From positions 25,714,065 through 25,778,064 of the forward strand of contig CM060685.1 in assembly GCA_030686995.1 (NCBI GenBank): a stretch of DNA of 64,000 nt. Direction: 5' to 3'. The notes beneath the pieces are model-generated. The model was not told the DNA's origin and ran no database searches. It worked only from the letters and a program-made list of their open reading frames with translations. Shown piece by piece: positions 35,164-45,628 of this stretch (within the stretch, counting starts at the first letter, position 1; each line of letters starts with the position of its first letter). The translations under genes were made by a program, and so were the position numbers. The stretch is from Artemisia argyi. Taxonomy: Eukaryota; Streptophyta; Magnoliopsida; Asterales; Asteraceae.

Positions 35164-36551
35164 TCCATTTTGAACAAGCTTTCTTAAAAGAAACGGCCGA
35201 CTTTGTCAAGGACCACAAATCCCTGGTAAACGAAGCTAATGATACTCGTGAAAACATGAATGTTTTGGAAAACCTAAATGATTCTCTCTTCGAAGCTGTT
35301 ATGACCACTGATATTATGTCCATCATTTTACAAATATATTCTGTTCAAGACGATGAAAGACTAAGAGCTGAGACCTCCGCAATTGTTTCAAAATATGAAA
35401 ATGCTCTTATAAAGCTTGAAAAAGAAAATGTGTCATATTTTAAACAACTTGATCGAAAAAAGAAAGAATGCAAGTATGACAAATTGTCGTATGAGCGTGC
35501 CTTAAAGAACATGAAAGAGCAAAATGATCTTTTGAGGGCTCAGCTTGAAAGTCAAAAAGGAAAGGGTGAGGAAACTAAGTTTGCAAAACCATTGACTTCG
35601 GAGAAACCAAATGTTTCAAACACGGTTCGAAAACCAAAAATGTCAATTTCACGGTTTGCTCCAAAAGTCGATGAGAAGAAGGATTTGACAAAACCAGTCA
35701 CTCCAACACCCTTGCCCAAGAAAAGTGAAAATGAAAAGATTGTTGATAAAGGAAAAGCGGTTGTCGAAACACCAAAAGTGATAGCACCTGGCCTTTTTAG
35801 GATTAGTCCCACTAATGCGTCTGCCTCCACATCTAAGACAAATGCGTGCAAAAAGGATAATTCTAAAGAGTCTAGTGATGCTAAAAAGGACAACAATATA
35901 AATCCTAACGCGTGTGCCTTACCTTCTACAGGATTAGAAAGCACCTCTAGGAGCAGCAGACTAAAGCCTAGGTGCAATACAAGGAACAATAGAGTCTCGC
36001 CTATCTCTAAGAGTAGTAGCAAGAATAAAGTTGAAGATGTAGAAGAACACCCTAGGAATTTATCGCTTTGTAATAAGAGACATGTTTCATCTAAATTTAA
36101 TGTCGAAAGTACTGTTTCTATTGCATGTAATGACTCTGTTTGTTTAATATGCAAGAAATGTTTAATTAATGATGTTCATGATGAGTGTGTTTCTAAGAAT
36201 GTGAATGTTAAGCCTAAACAGAAGTATGTTCCAAAGGGAACTAGTGCCAGATCCAGATCTATAGAAAGATTAGTTGCACGATTTAGGACTACCACTAGTA
36301 GTCGAATGCCTAGGAACTACCTTAAGTTTTGTATGTGGATACCAACGGGTAGAGAGTTCATTCTTCAGAATGGCAAATTAGAAGTTGTTCAAAATAAACA
36401 TGTAGCAACCTTTGATGTGTGTGATTCGGAATTTACTCCTAACCCCATGGAACCAAATTTCAAACGGTTTCCAAATACTAACTCTTCTGTTCTTGGCAGG
36501 TTATCAAAATATGTCTTTGGATTGTCGACTCGGGTTGCTCCAAGCACATGA
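35160..36551 (+). pseudogene. Copia polyprotein linker between gag and protease, out of frame with both
   Basis: About 460 codons. The first part is coiled-coil (ERLRAETSAIVSKYENALIK). The middle is Lys/Ser/Pro-rich and basic, followed by a Cys cluster (CLICKKCLINDVHDEC). It has no recognised enzymatic motif. It is joined to gag by a frameshift near 35140 and to the protease by another between about 36490 and 36520. I recall similar long linkers in Asteraceae copia elements. Confidence 0.7.
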
Positions 36552-39500
36552 CCGGGAATTTAAAGCTGCTGATCAATTTCGTCTGGAAATTCATGGGAAC
36601 TGTACGCTTTGGAAATGATCATGTAGCAGCTATTCTGGGTTTTGGAGATCTTCAGTTTGGGAATTTTTTGATCACTCGGGTTTACTACGTCGAAGGGTTG
36701 GGACACAACTTGTTTTCAGTCGGGCAGTTTTGTGATGCAGATTCAGAAGTTGCATTCAGGAGAAACACGATTTTTATTAGAAATTTGGTTGGTGATGATC
36801 TCTTAACTGGTAATCGTGGTACAAACTTGTATGCTATCGACATCAACCAAATGGCTTCTACATCACCAATTTGTCTTATGACAAGGGCAACCGAAACTAA
36901 GTCCTGGCTGTGGCATAGAAGATTATCCTATCTCAATTTCAACACCATCAACAAGTTAGCCAAAGACAACATCGTCACCGGACTTCCTAAGTTCAAATAC
37001 ACCAAGGAACACCTTTGTCCATCATGCAAACAAGGAAAAAGTAAAAGAGCATCATATAAACCCAAAACCGTACCTAGTTCGGAAGCAAGGTTACATATGT
37101 TGCACATGGACTTATGTGGCCCAATGAGAGTTGAAAGCATTAATGGGAAAAAGTATATTCTTGTTATTGTTGATGATTATTCAAGATATACTTGGATAAA
37201 GTTTTTGAGATCAAAAGACGAAGCACCAGGCATCATCATCACCTTTCTGAAGCGTATTCAAGTTCTACTTCAAGCTCCAGTAAGGATTGTAAGAACAGAT
37301 AATGGCACAAAATTCACTAATCAGGAGTTAAGAACCTACTTTGAAGATGTGGGAATCACACATCAAACATCAGTTGTTAGAACTCCACAGCAGAATGGGG
37401 TAGTTGAAAGAAGAAATAGAACTCTTGTGGAAGCTGCTCGCACAATGCTGATTTTCTCGAGTGCACCTCTATTCTTATGGGCTGATGCTGTAGCCACTGC
37501 TTGCTTTACTCAAAACCGATCCCTAGTCCATCCGAGATTCAATAAAACCCCATATGAGCTAGTGAACAACCGTAAACCTAACATCTCTTACCTTCATGTG
37601 TTTGGCGCTTTGTGCTATCCGACGAATGAAAGAGAAGATCTAGGGAAGTTAAAAGCTAAGGGTGATATTGGAATCTTCATTGGATATTCAGAAAACTCGA
37701 GGGCATTCAGGGTGTATAATAGAAGAACGAAAAGGATAATGGAGACGATGAATGTGAAGTTTGACGAGATTTCACAGATGGCTTCTGAGAGATACGCTCT
37801 AGAACCCGCGCTTAATCCGATGGCTTCTAATCAAAACGGATTAGGACCCGCACCAAACATGCAGACTTCTGGACACATCAGTTCAGGACTCGTGCCTCAA
37901 GGAGCTCAGTCAACAAACACGGATAAACCTTCAGAACAAGAACTGGAAAATTTCTTCGAGTTAATGTTTAATGAATATTATGGTGGAACTTCGACAAATG
38001 CATCTCCACAACATTCCGCTGCACCCGCTCAAAACCATCAACCACCACCACCATCACAAGATGCATCTACCACAATCGAAGTTGAAGCACCAACTACCTC
38101 AACATCATCAACATCTATTCCAGCAACTCCAGTTATTGAAACTGATCTACCAAGAGTTGATGAGCAAAATCAAAACACAAATTTTCAAGAAGAACCTACA
38201 AACAATTCAAACGATGTTGCGTCAGAAGATGAAGAAGTATTTGAAAACCCGTTTGCAACAGACTATGCTGAATCTTCTTCAAGGTTACAAGAACCATCTA
38301 ACACACATTCGTTAAACCCAAGGTACCCTTCTACGTTTCAATGGGCAAAAGACCATCCAATAGAACATATTATTGGTGAACCTTCAAAGCCAGTTCAGAC
38401 AAGGAGACAACTTGCCACTGATCTCGAATTGTGCATTTACATTTGCTCAATCAGCCTCAAAGAACCAAAGAACATTCGGGAAGCAATGGCAGAATACCCT
38501 TGGATAGAAGCGATGCAGGATGAAATTCTTCAATACGATTTACATGACAGTTGGGAACTTGTTGAACGACCACTTGATATACGTGTTCTTGATCTCAAGT
38601 GGTTGTGGAAGAACAAACTGGATGAGGAAATGACTGTTATTCGCAACAAAGCTCGTCTCGTGGCTAAAGGTTATCCACAAGAAGAAGGGATAGATTTCGA
38701 GGAATCATTCGCGCCTGTAGCTAGACTTGAACCAGTCCGGATTTTCTTAGCCTATGCAGCTCACAAAAATATCACAGTCTATCAGATGGACATTAAGACA
38801 GCTTTCTTGAATGGAACTCTGAAAGAAGAAGTGTATGTGAGTCAGCCAGAGGGATTCATAGACAAAGATCATCCAGACTACGTCTACAAGCTTAAGAAAG
38901 CAATTTATGGTTTAAAACAAGCTCCAAGAGCGTGGTATGACGAACTATCATCTTTCTTGCTTAAAAACAATTTCACAAAAGGAACGGTTGATGACACCTT
39001 GTTTATCAAAAAATTCAAAGATGACATTTTGATCGTTCAAATTTATGTGGACGACATTATTTTTGGATCAACCAATCCTAACCATTCAAAACATTTTGAA
39101 AATCTCATGAAAAGCAAATTTGAAAAGTCCATGATGGGGGAACTAAAATTCTTTCTTGGTTTACAAATCCATCAATCCCCTCGTGGTATTTTTATCAATC
39201 AAGCTAAATATACAATAGAGATTTTGAAAAAACATGGAATGGAAAACTGTGATTCTGTTGGTACACCAATGGTCACTTCACCAAAAATAGGTGTTGATTT
39301 GTTTGGGAAACCCATCGACCCGAAAAAATATCAGAGCATGATCGGTTCTCTCATGTACCTAACTGCTAGTCGACCCGATATACAGTTTGCTGTTTGTTTG
39401 TTAGCACGGTTTCAGGCAAAGCCTACCGAACTTCACCTCAAAGAGGTTAAACGGATCTTTCGGTACCTACGAAGCACCATTAACATGGGCCTTCGGTATC

Positions 39501-40020
39501 CGAAGGATTCGGGGTTTAATCTAACAGCATTTTCAGATGCAGACCATGCTGGTGATCAAGTTACAGCAAAAAGTACATCAGGTGGAGCACAATTTTTGGG
39601 TGAAAAGCTAGTAAGCTGGTCGTCAAAGAAATAGGATTGTACTGCGCTATCAACCGCCGAAGCCGAGTATGTGTCTCTATCTGCGTGTTGTGCCTAAGTT
39701 CTTTGGATGCGGACACAGCTCACAGATTATGGCTTTACTTTTGACAGAATACCTATGTATTGTGACTCAAAAAGTGCCATAGCCATCTCGTGCAATCCCT
39801 ACATCACTCTAAGACGAAGCATATCAAAGTCCGCTACCATTTCATCAAAGAACACGTGGAAGAGGGTACTGTTGAATTATTTTTCGTTAAGACTGATTAC
39901 CAACTCGCAGATCAATTTACTAAAGCCCTTCCAAAAGAACGGTTTGACTATTTAGTTCGACGAATTGGCATGCGAAGCCTAACTCCTGAGGAGCTAGAAC
40001 GTCTTCTCGAATCTTCATGA
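36500..40020 (+). pseudogene. Copia pol: protease, integrase, reverse transcriptase, RNase H
   Basis: The protease active site [14 protein letters not shown] lies at about 36524-36566. GAG-pre-integrase and HHCC follow, but the usual second His is Tyr (RRLSYLNF, near 36930); the CPSC half is intact. The integrase core has Asp, Asp and Glu ([25 protein letters not shown]). Reverse transcriptase shows [23 protein letters not shown] and YVDDIIFG (near 39043). RNase H shows [21 protein letters not shown] and CDSKSAI. In-frame stops at 39632 (TAG) and 39695 (TAA) and a frameshift near 39800 lie in RNase H; the frame then ends at 40020. Both stops fit Gln codons changed by C-to-T. The element must have moved with proteins from another copy, or the defects are very recent. 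Confidence 0.9.
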
Positions 40021-42553
40021 AAAAAAAACAAAATACAAAATTTGAAAAACCAACAAAAACAAAATACAAAAATATAAAATATCAAAAAATACAAAAACAA
40101 TATAAAATCAAAAAATCCAAAAATATTCTTCTCACGACATGTCTCTCGTATAAATCAATATTCTGTACGTTTCTAGAAATGTCATTCAAAAATGATACGG
40201 ACATGTACAGATGCTTGAACGGGAGTTCTTTATATGTGTTTCTAAAAACATGTCGTTTCTCAAAACTTCCTTGACAATGGCTTTCGTATACTTCAGTACG
40301 AAACCCGGGCTTAAACGATGACTTCTGATTATTTTCAAATCAAGGACTCGTATTTTCAAGGACGAAATCTCTTTCAAAAAGTTCGAGTATAAACAAACGA
40401 AAAAGTCTTCAAACAAAAACTCGTTTTTTTTTCAAACAGATATCTTGAGCACTTTTTCAAGATTATTCACAAGATTTCTCAAAATCTTTCAAATGAGTGC
40501 TCAAGATAACTCCCTCAAAACCCTTAATTGATTTTAAAATGTATTATCATTAAGGGGGAGTACAAAAACAAAATTGTTCCGAATTCATGCAAAATGAAAT
40601 CTGTCTTTCTCTCCAAAAGCTTTTTCTTAATCAGGTGATATAAAAAATATCACGATATGCTATTTTTGAGGGGGAGAAGACATGATTAAAATGTGATCAA
40701 AGATGTTTAAAGCTTGTGACTGAATCTCAAAAGAGCTAGACTCAGACTGTACCAATGAATTGACGAAGCTTAAAATGCAGTAATCGAAAAGACTTGTCCT
40801 GGACGGGTAATAATTTCAAGCTAGTCTAACTAGTGATGTAAGCGTGTCTTGAATAGGACTTGTCTGAGTAGAATGTACCGTATCGAGAGACTTTCTTTGG
40901 ACTTGACCAGGACGGGTAATAACTTCAAGCTAGTCTAACTAGTGATGTAAGCGTGTCTCGAATCGGTCATGTTCACTGAAAGTGGATCAATTCAAAAAGT
41001 GCAAACTCCTCACGCATGTGCAAATTTCTTAAAAAATTCATGAGCACATGTGAAGGGGGAGCCCTTCATAAGAAACAAAAACTCTCAAAGTGTCAACAAA
41101 AATGTGTTTATATTCATAAACACTTTGAGAGATTTTCAATCAAAGGTTTCATGGCAATTATAGGATTCATGGAGTTATAAGGTGACTAAGGTTAGGGAAA
41201 ACCGTCCTATGATCCGCCAGAGCCGGAGGGATCTATCCAAGGACAAATCCAATAGATTAGAATTAGAAGTCCTTAGGTATGATTGAAAAAAGGAGAAAAT
41301 GAGAAAGGAGAAAGAAGGGGTTGAAGAATTAAAAAGAAAAGTTATGAAAAAGGGTGAAAAGAAATAGCCCTCCATATGTTCAACCTTAGGGCAGACACCG
41401 GGTACAATTCGTATGCTACTGGTTGTTACTATGGTGACACCGGTATTGAAGACAAAGACATCATGGACCCAGTGACGCGCTGCACTAAACCTTCTTAACC
41501 ACTCAAGTTCTCTTAAAAGAGCTTGTTCCATTCTCACGGGGAACCGGTGTAATCTATCGACCTGTCTCTTAGAAATGGTTGATATTGAAGCAGGAGACCT
41601 CTCCCTAATCTCCGCATAAGAAACCTAATGTGCACTTATCGAGTCTAGAGCCCCGAGATTCATCAAAAGATCTCATAGGAACACATAATATTCCTACACT
41701 GGTTGTTCATCATTAAGGACGCCGGATGTAAACTTTAGAGTCCTACGCAGATCTTAGCAATCTGCCAGAACATTTATGAGAGAATTCACACAAGTGATTC
41801 TCAATGATTGAATGGAAATTCCTGCCATGGTCAACATCAAGCAGCCCTGACAGCAGGTCACTTCGGTAATTCTTTATGGGTTACGCTTAGTGTTCGCGGT
41901 GGTTTCAAATGGTCTACAGTCGTGGAGTGATCCCCAGCGACTCACCCAGTCATTGAGCTACTTAGTAGGTCTTGTATGCTCTCTCGAGAGTATCTGATAT
42001 GGGAACGGCTTGGATAAGGATTAGAGGGAGTCTTCACAATATGCTGTTGATGAACTCTAATTCCTTATCTATAAGTACTGGTTATTTATTGCTAACTGTT
42101 CACTTGCAGGTACCTCACTTCCATAATGGTAGATTCCAACATGCTCATACATACATCTTGAAGTCAATGAAAGCTCCCCCAAAGATCTTAGCACCACAAA
42201 GTTCAAAGAAAGATTCTACGTCAATAAAGAAGAATCTACAAAGTATAAAGACTTAAAGATCTCAGTATATGAAAAGAAACTTCGTGTACGTGAAAGTCAA
42301 AGTTCAAAGATGTATGAGTATGTTGGAATGGCGGACAACCACCACAGACGCAGGAGTGACGAATGGCAGACTACTTCATAACACAATTGCTCCACATCAC
42401 AAAAGAACAAAGAATGATGAAAAGTCAATCATCAAAGATCACAAAGCATTAAGGAACAAAGACTAAAGACTATTCTACTACGACACACAATGGTCAACAA
42501 CATTGAACAAAGAAGACCTAATCACGTGGAACATCATTCGAATGACCACCCCT
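40021..42553 (+). other. Long 3' noncoding region of the copia element
   Basis: 2.5 kb between the pol end and the 3' LTR without credible coding sequence. It resembles 1940-4200 in content and order. It contains extra gggggag purine runs at about 40553, 40670 and 41053 in addition to the terminal tract at 42554. Confidence 0.8.
40802..40963 (+). repeat. Direct repeat of about 52 bp, offset 109 bp
   Basis: 'ggacgggtaataa' followed by 'ttcaagctagtctaactagt' and 'gatgtaagcgtgtct' occurs at 40802-40853 and again at 40911-40962 with one or two differences. The tagtctaacta core is close to palindromic. Confidence 0.8.
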
Positions 42554-42565
42554 TAGGGGGGAGAT
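42554..42565 (+). other. Polypurine tract of the young copia element
   Basis: aggggggagat lies directly before the 3' LTR start TGTTAGC. Confidence 0.9.
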
Positions 42566-42973
42566 TGTTAGCATTAAAAATTATATTAGAAAGTGATGGT
42601 CATTCTCATTTATTGTAACGTTGTAATGTGTCGTAGTTTATGTTATTAGAATAGTCAATGGGCCTTGGTCTTGGTAAGCTAATATGTTATGTGTTAGTTT
42701 ATCTAAGCCTTTTTATTAAACATGTAATCCAAGTCCAAGCCCAAGCCCATGGAAAGCCTCTTAAGGCATTATGTTAAGAACTATATAAACACCTCAAAGG
42801 CTCATTTGAGGTGTGTGCTTGTGTGTGAAAGTGTGTGTGTTTTTAATAAAAGTTCTCTTCATCTTATTCTCTCTTTTATACATCTTAACGCCACACATAT
42901 ATTACCAAGTCACCATCTTTACTTCATCTAGTGCTTATATTATTGTTAAAGTTGATATATCTAAGGTCTTACA
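42566..42973 (+). repeat. 3' LTR of the young copia element
   Basis: 408 bp, TG...CA, with two substitutions relative to 30729-31136. Followed by the target duplication GGTGG. Confidence 0.95.
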
Positions 42974-44430
42974 GGTGGGTTGTCAAATTTTTGCTCAATG
43001 TAAAAATGATAATGACAGTCGGTATACTATTCCAGATATGCACACCGAACTTCAAATAGAGAAGGAGGCTTCAGAATTATACACTCGGTCCATTTTCTTT
43101 GATGTCCAAACTGAGATTTATGCATATGTGATTTCGTGTATGTCAGTTAGTGTTTCGGATGTTGATTCTCGCTAAAAATATGTTATAAAAGATACTGGCG
43201 AAGATGAGCAGATTTTTAGGCGACATCATATAGTGAAAGGGAAACCACAGTATGCGTTTTTTATGAGGTAACATCTTTTTATACAAACAGTTTTGTTTCA
43301 TCATTTTTTTTAATTAGATAAGAATGAGGTTCATCAGTTACTGTAGATAAGAATGAGGTTCATCATCGCTTTGTTATCATGTTTTTTGTACTCAGCCACT
43401 GTATGTACTACTTCCTTTTCTTTTCAGGTTTTGTGTAAACCATCTGAAGATTTTTATCAGTGTTCGTGCAAACGTTTTGAGTCATATGGACTTTTATGTC
43501 GTCATATCTTTTATGTTCTTCGGTTTTCAAATGTTAAAAATTTTCCAAAGAATTACGTGCTTAGGCGTTGGTCAAAAGATTCATTACCACCTCCATCAGT
43601 CATTCAAGCCACCGGTGACATTTCTGATATGATCTTGCGTGAGATATTCAGATCAGTTGAGTATTGTGTGAATCGTTATGCAAATGATCCCGAGCTACTG
43701 AAAAAGTTTAGAGATCATCAGGTTCAGTTAATGGCGAAGGCAGATGCTGATGTTCCTATACCTCCAAAGACTAATAAACGGGATAGGATTGCTTCTATTC
43801 TTGGTGTGTCGTAACCGGATGAGACTATTGTTAATGTTCCAAAGCAGGTTAGTACTTATTTTTTAACACATGTTAATCTATTTATGTTTTTAACATAGGT
43901 TCATCAGATATCATAGGTTCATCAAATATAGTCATCTGTTATCATAGGGTCATCAAATATAGTCATGTGTTATCCTGTTTTATTTTAGGCTCATCAGCTA
44001 ATCATAGTTTAATCAGTTATGATAGGTTCATCAATTGTTCAACATCTTTTTTGATCATCCAATTGTTATTGTCTTGTTTTTTGGGCCCCAACAGATTAGT
44101 ACTAAGGGTTCGCGAAAAAGAATTAACAGCAGTATTGAGCGTTCAATTAATCTCAGTGGGAAGCGTAGGAAGTATTGTAGATTCTGCAAATCTAGCATGA
44201 ATGATCATAATCAGGCGAAGTGCAATGCCATCAGAGCTCAAATTGCTGCTAAGAAGGCTAGTGATAAGGCTGTTGTAAGGGAGATGAAGCAGAAGGCGAG
44301 ATTGGATGCTAAGAAGGCGATATTGGCTGAGAAGAATGCTTGTCAGGCAGCTAAGAAGGTGAGATTGGCTAAGAAGAATGCTTGTGTAGTTACTTAGTTG
44401 TCTGTTTGATAAATAAATGAGAAGTTAGGT

Positions 44431-44431
<1 letters not shown>

Positions 44432-44476
<45 letters not shown>
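44432..44476. repeat. (AT)n microsatellite
   Basis: About 22 uninterrupted AT units just after the transposase stop codon. Confidence 0.95.
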
Positions 44477-44484
<8 letters not shown>

Positions 44485-44565
44485 TCAAAGAAACTTTGAT
44501 TTTTCTGTTAGACAAATAAATGTGAAGTCAATTTGATTTTTCTGAGAAGAATGTTTAGGCTCATC

Positions 44566-44567
<2 letters not shown>

Positions 44568-44617
<50 letters not shown>
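44568..44617. repeat. Poly-T tract of about 50 bases
   Basis: An uninterrupted run of T in the gap between the convergent MULE genes, preceded by ggctcatcag. Assembly length may be inexact. Confidence 0.9.
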
Positions 44618-44622
<5 letters not shown>

Positions 44623-45628
44623 CATCAGTTTTTTAGGTTCATTAATTTTTCAGGTATGTTGATCAATTATTAGGCTCATCATTTTTTATGATATGTTCAT
44701 CAAATTGTTCAAAGTCCTTTTCAGGTTCATCAAATTTGACTTATAAAAATTTTCTTTTTTTTCGGTTCATCAAATTTATTGTTTAGGTTCATCACTTTCA
44801 TTTAACCTAACAAACTGATAATTCTGTTAACCTAAAATATCTTAAGAATACCAACAAAAAAAAATAACTTGTTTGATTTTTCTGTTAGACAAATTAATGT
44901 GAAGTTTGTTTGATCAATTTTAGGTTCATCAGTTTTTCAGGTTCATTAATTTTTCTAGTTCATCATTATTTAAGATATGTTCATCAAATTGACCAAAGTT
45001 CTTTTCAGGTTCATCAAATTTGACTTATAAAAGTTTTCTTTTTTTCATAATGAGCAATTTTTTCAGGTTCATCAAATTGAACAAACTTCTTTCAGATCCA
45101 TCAAATTTTTTCAGGTTCATCAAATTTTTCAGGTTCATCAAGTTTTTAGTTCTTTTCATGTTCTTTAAATTTTACTTATAAAATTTTATTTAAGAGATGT
45201 TCATAAAATTTTTCAGGTTCATCAGGCTGATAGTTCTTTTTTTTCTTAATTATCTATTTTACTTAAAAAAGTTATTTTTTTCTTATAATAATCAAAGTAA
45301 CTTTTTAAGGTTCACCAAATTTATTGTTTAGGTTCATCAATTTTATTTAACATAACAAACTGATAATTCTGTTAACCTAAAATATCTTGACAATACCAAC
45401 AAACAAAAATAACTTGTTACGAACTTAAAAAACTAATATTTATACTAAAACATTCACCAATTACATTAGATTGTTCTTGAAATAAAAAATCACTTGCCAA
45501 CAAAAACCGTTACTACTGCAAACTATTTTAACCATACCAAGCAAGTAAATATTCCAAACATTCATCAATTAGATTAGATTAGTACTACAAACTATCTAAC
45601 CATAACAAACTATTAGATCTGATTGTTT

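Larger units (their letters stand above)
30729..42973 (+). mobile_element. Complete, very young Ty1/copia element inserted in the transposase gene
   Basis: 12,245 bp flanked by the duplication GGTGG (30724-30728 and 42974-42978). Removing the element and one GGTGG restores the transposase frame (DSVV joined to GCQIF). LTRs are 408 bp each and differ at two positions. Primer site, gag, protease, integrase, reverse transcriptase, RNase H and polypurine tract occur in copia order (integrase before reverse transcriptase). Several coding defects make it unable to supply its own proteins. Confidence 0.95.
26920..44397 (+). pseudogene. FAR1/MURA-type MULE transposase gene, broken by insertions and mutations
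   Basis: Exon 1 is 26920-26953. Exon 2 starts at 27789 and runs, after removal of the solo LTR 27901-28439, to 29143; exon 3 is 30003-30261; exon 4 runs from 30410 through the copia insertion to about 43268; then 43428-43848 and 44092-44397. The order is a FAR1 DNA-binding domain (LEQAYEYYKDYAKRAGF, YFVCSKEG, CKALLRVR, EFVEGHNH), the MULE transposase domain (YKMVFVPFTGIDNHNH, VIVTDQDASM, RHRLCMWHI, SRSESENNA: D, D and E positions), a SWIM zinc finger (CSCKRFESYGLLCRH) and a C-terminal CRFC...H...C motif. Known role of the family: cutting and joining MULE ends. Defects are in-frame stops at 28606, 43173 and 43813, a one-base frameshift near 29120 at the first catalytic Asp, and a probable frameshift near 43270. 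Intron sites follow GT-AG. A domesticated FAR1-like host gene is the alternative. Confidence 0.8.
44398..45628. other. Gap between the convergent MULE genes, dense in TTCATCA motifs
   Basis: Noncoding. It has many copies of ggttcatcaa/ggttcatcag. A block at about 44765-44870 is repeated at about 45310-45415 (shared 'aacaaactgataattctgtt' and 'aacctaaaatatctt'), and another block at about 44931-45090 recurs in a protease-gene intron at about 47910-48090. Confidence 0.75.

Noticed and set aside
35552..36154. Minus-strand 200-codon ORF
   Set aside because: Antisense to the copia linker region; Leu/Ser-rich composition is the complement of a Lys/Ser-rich frame.
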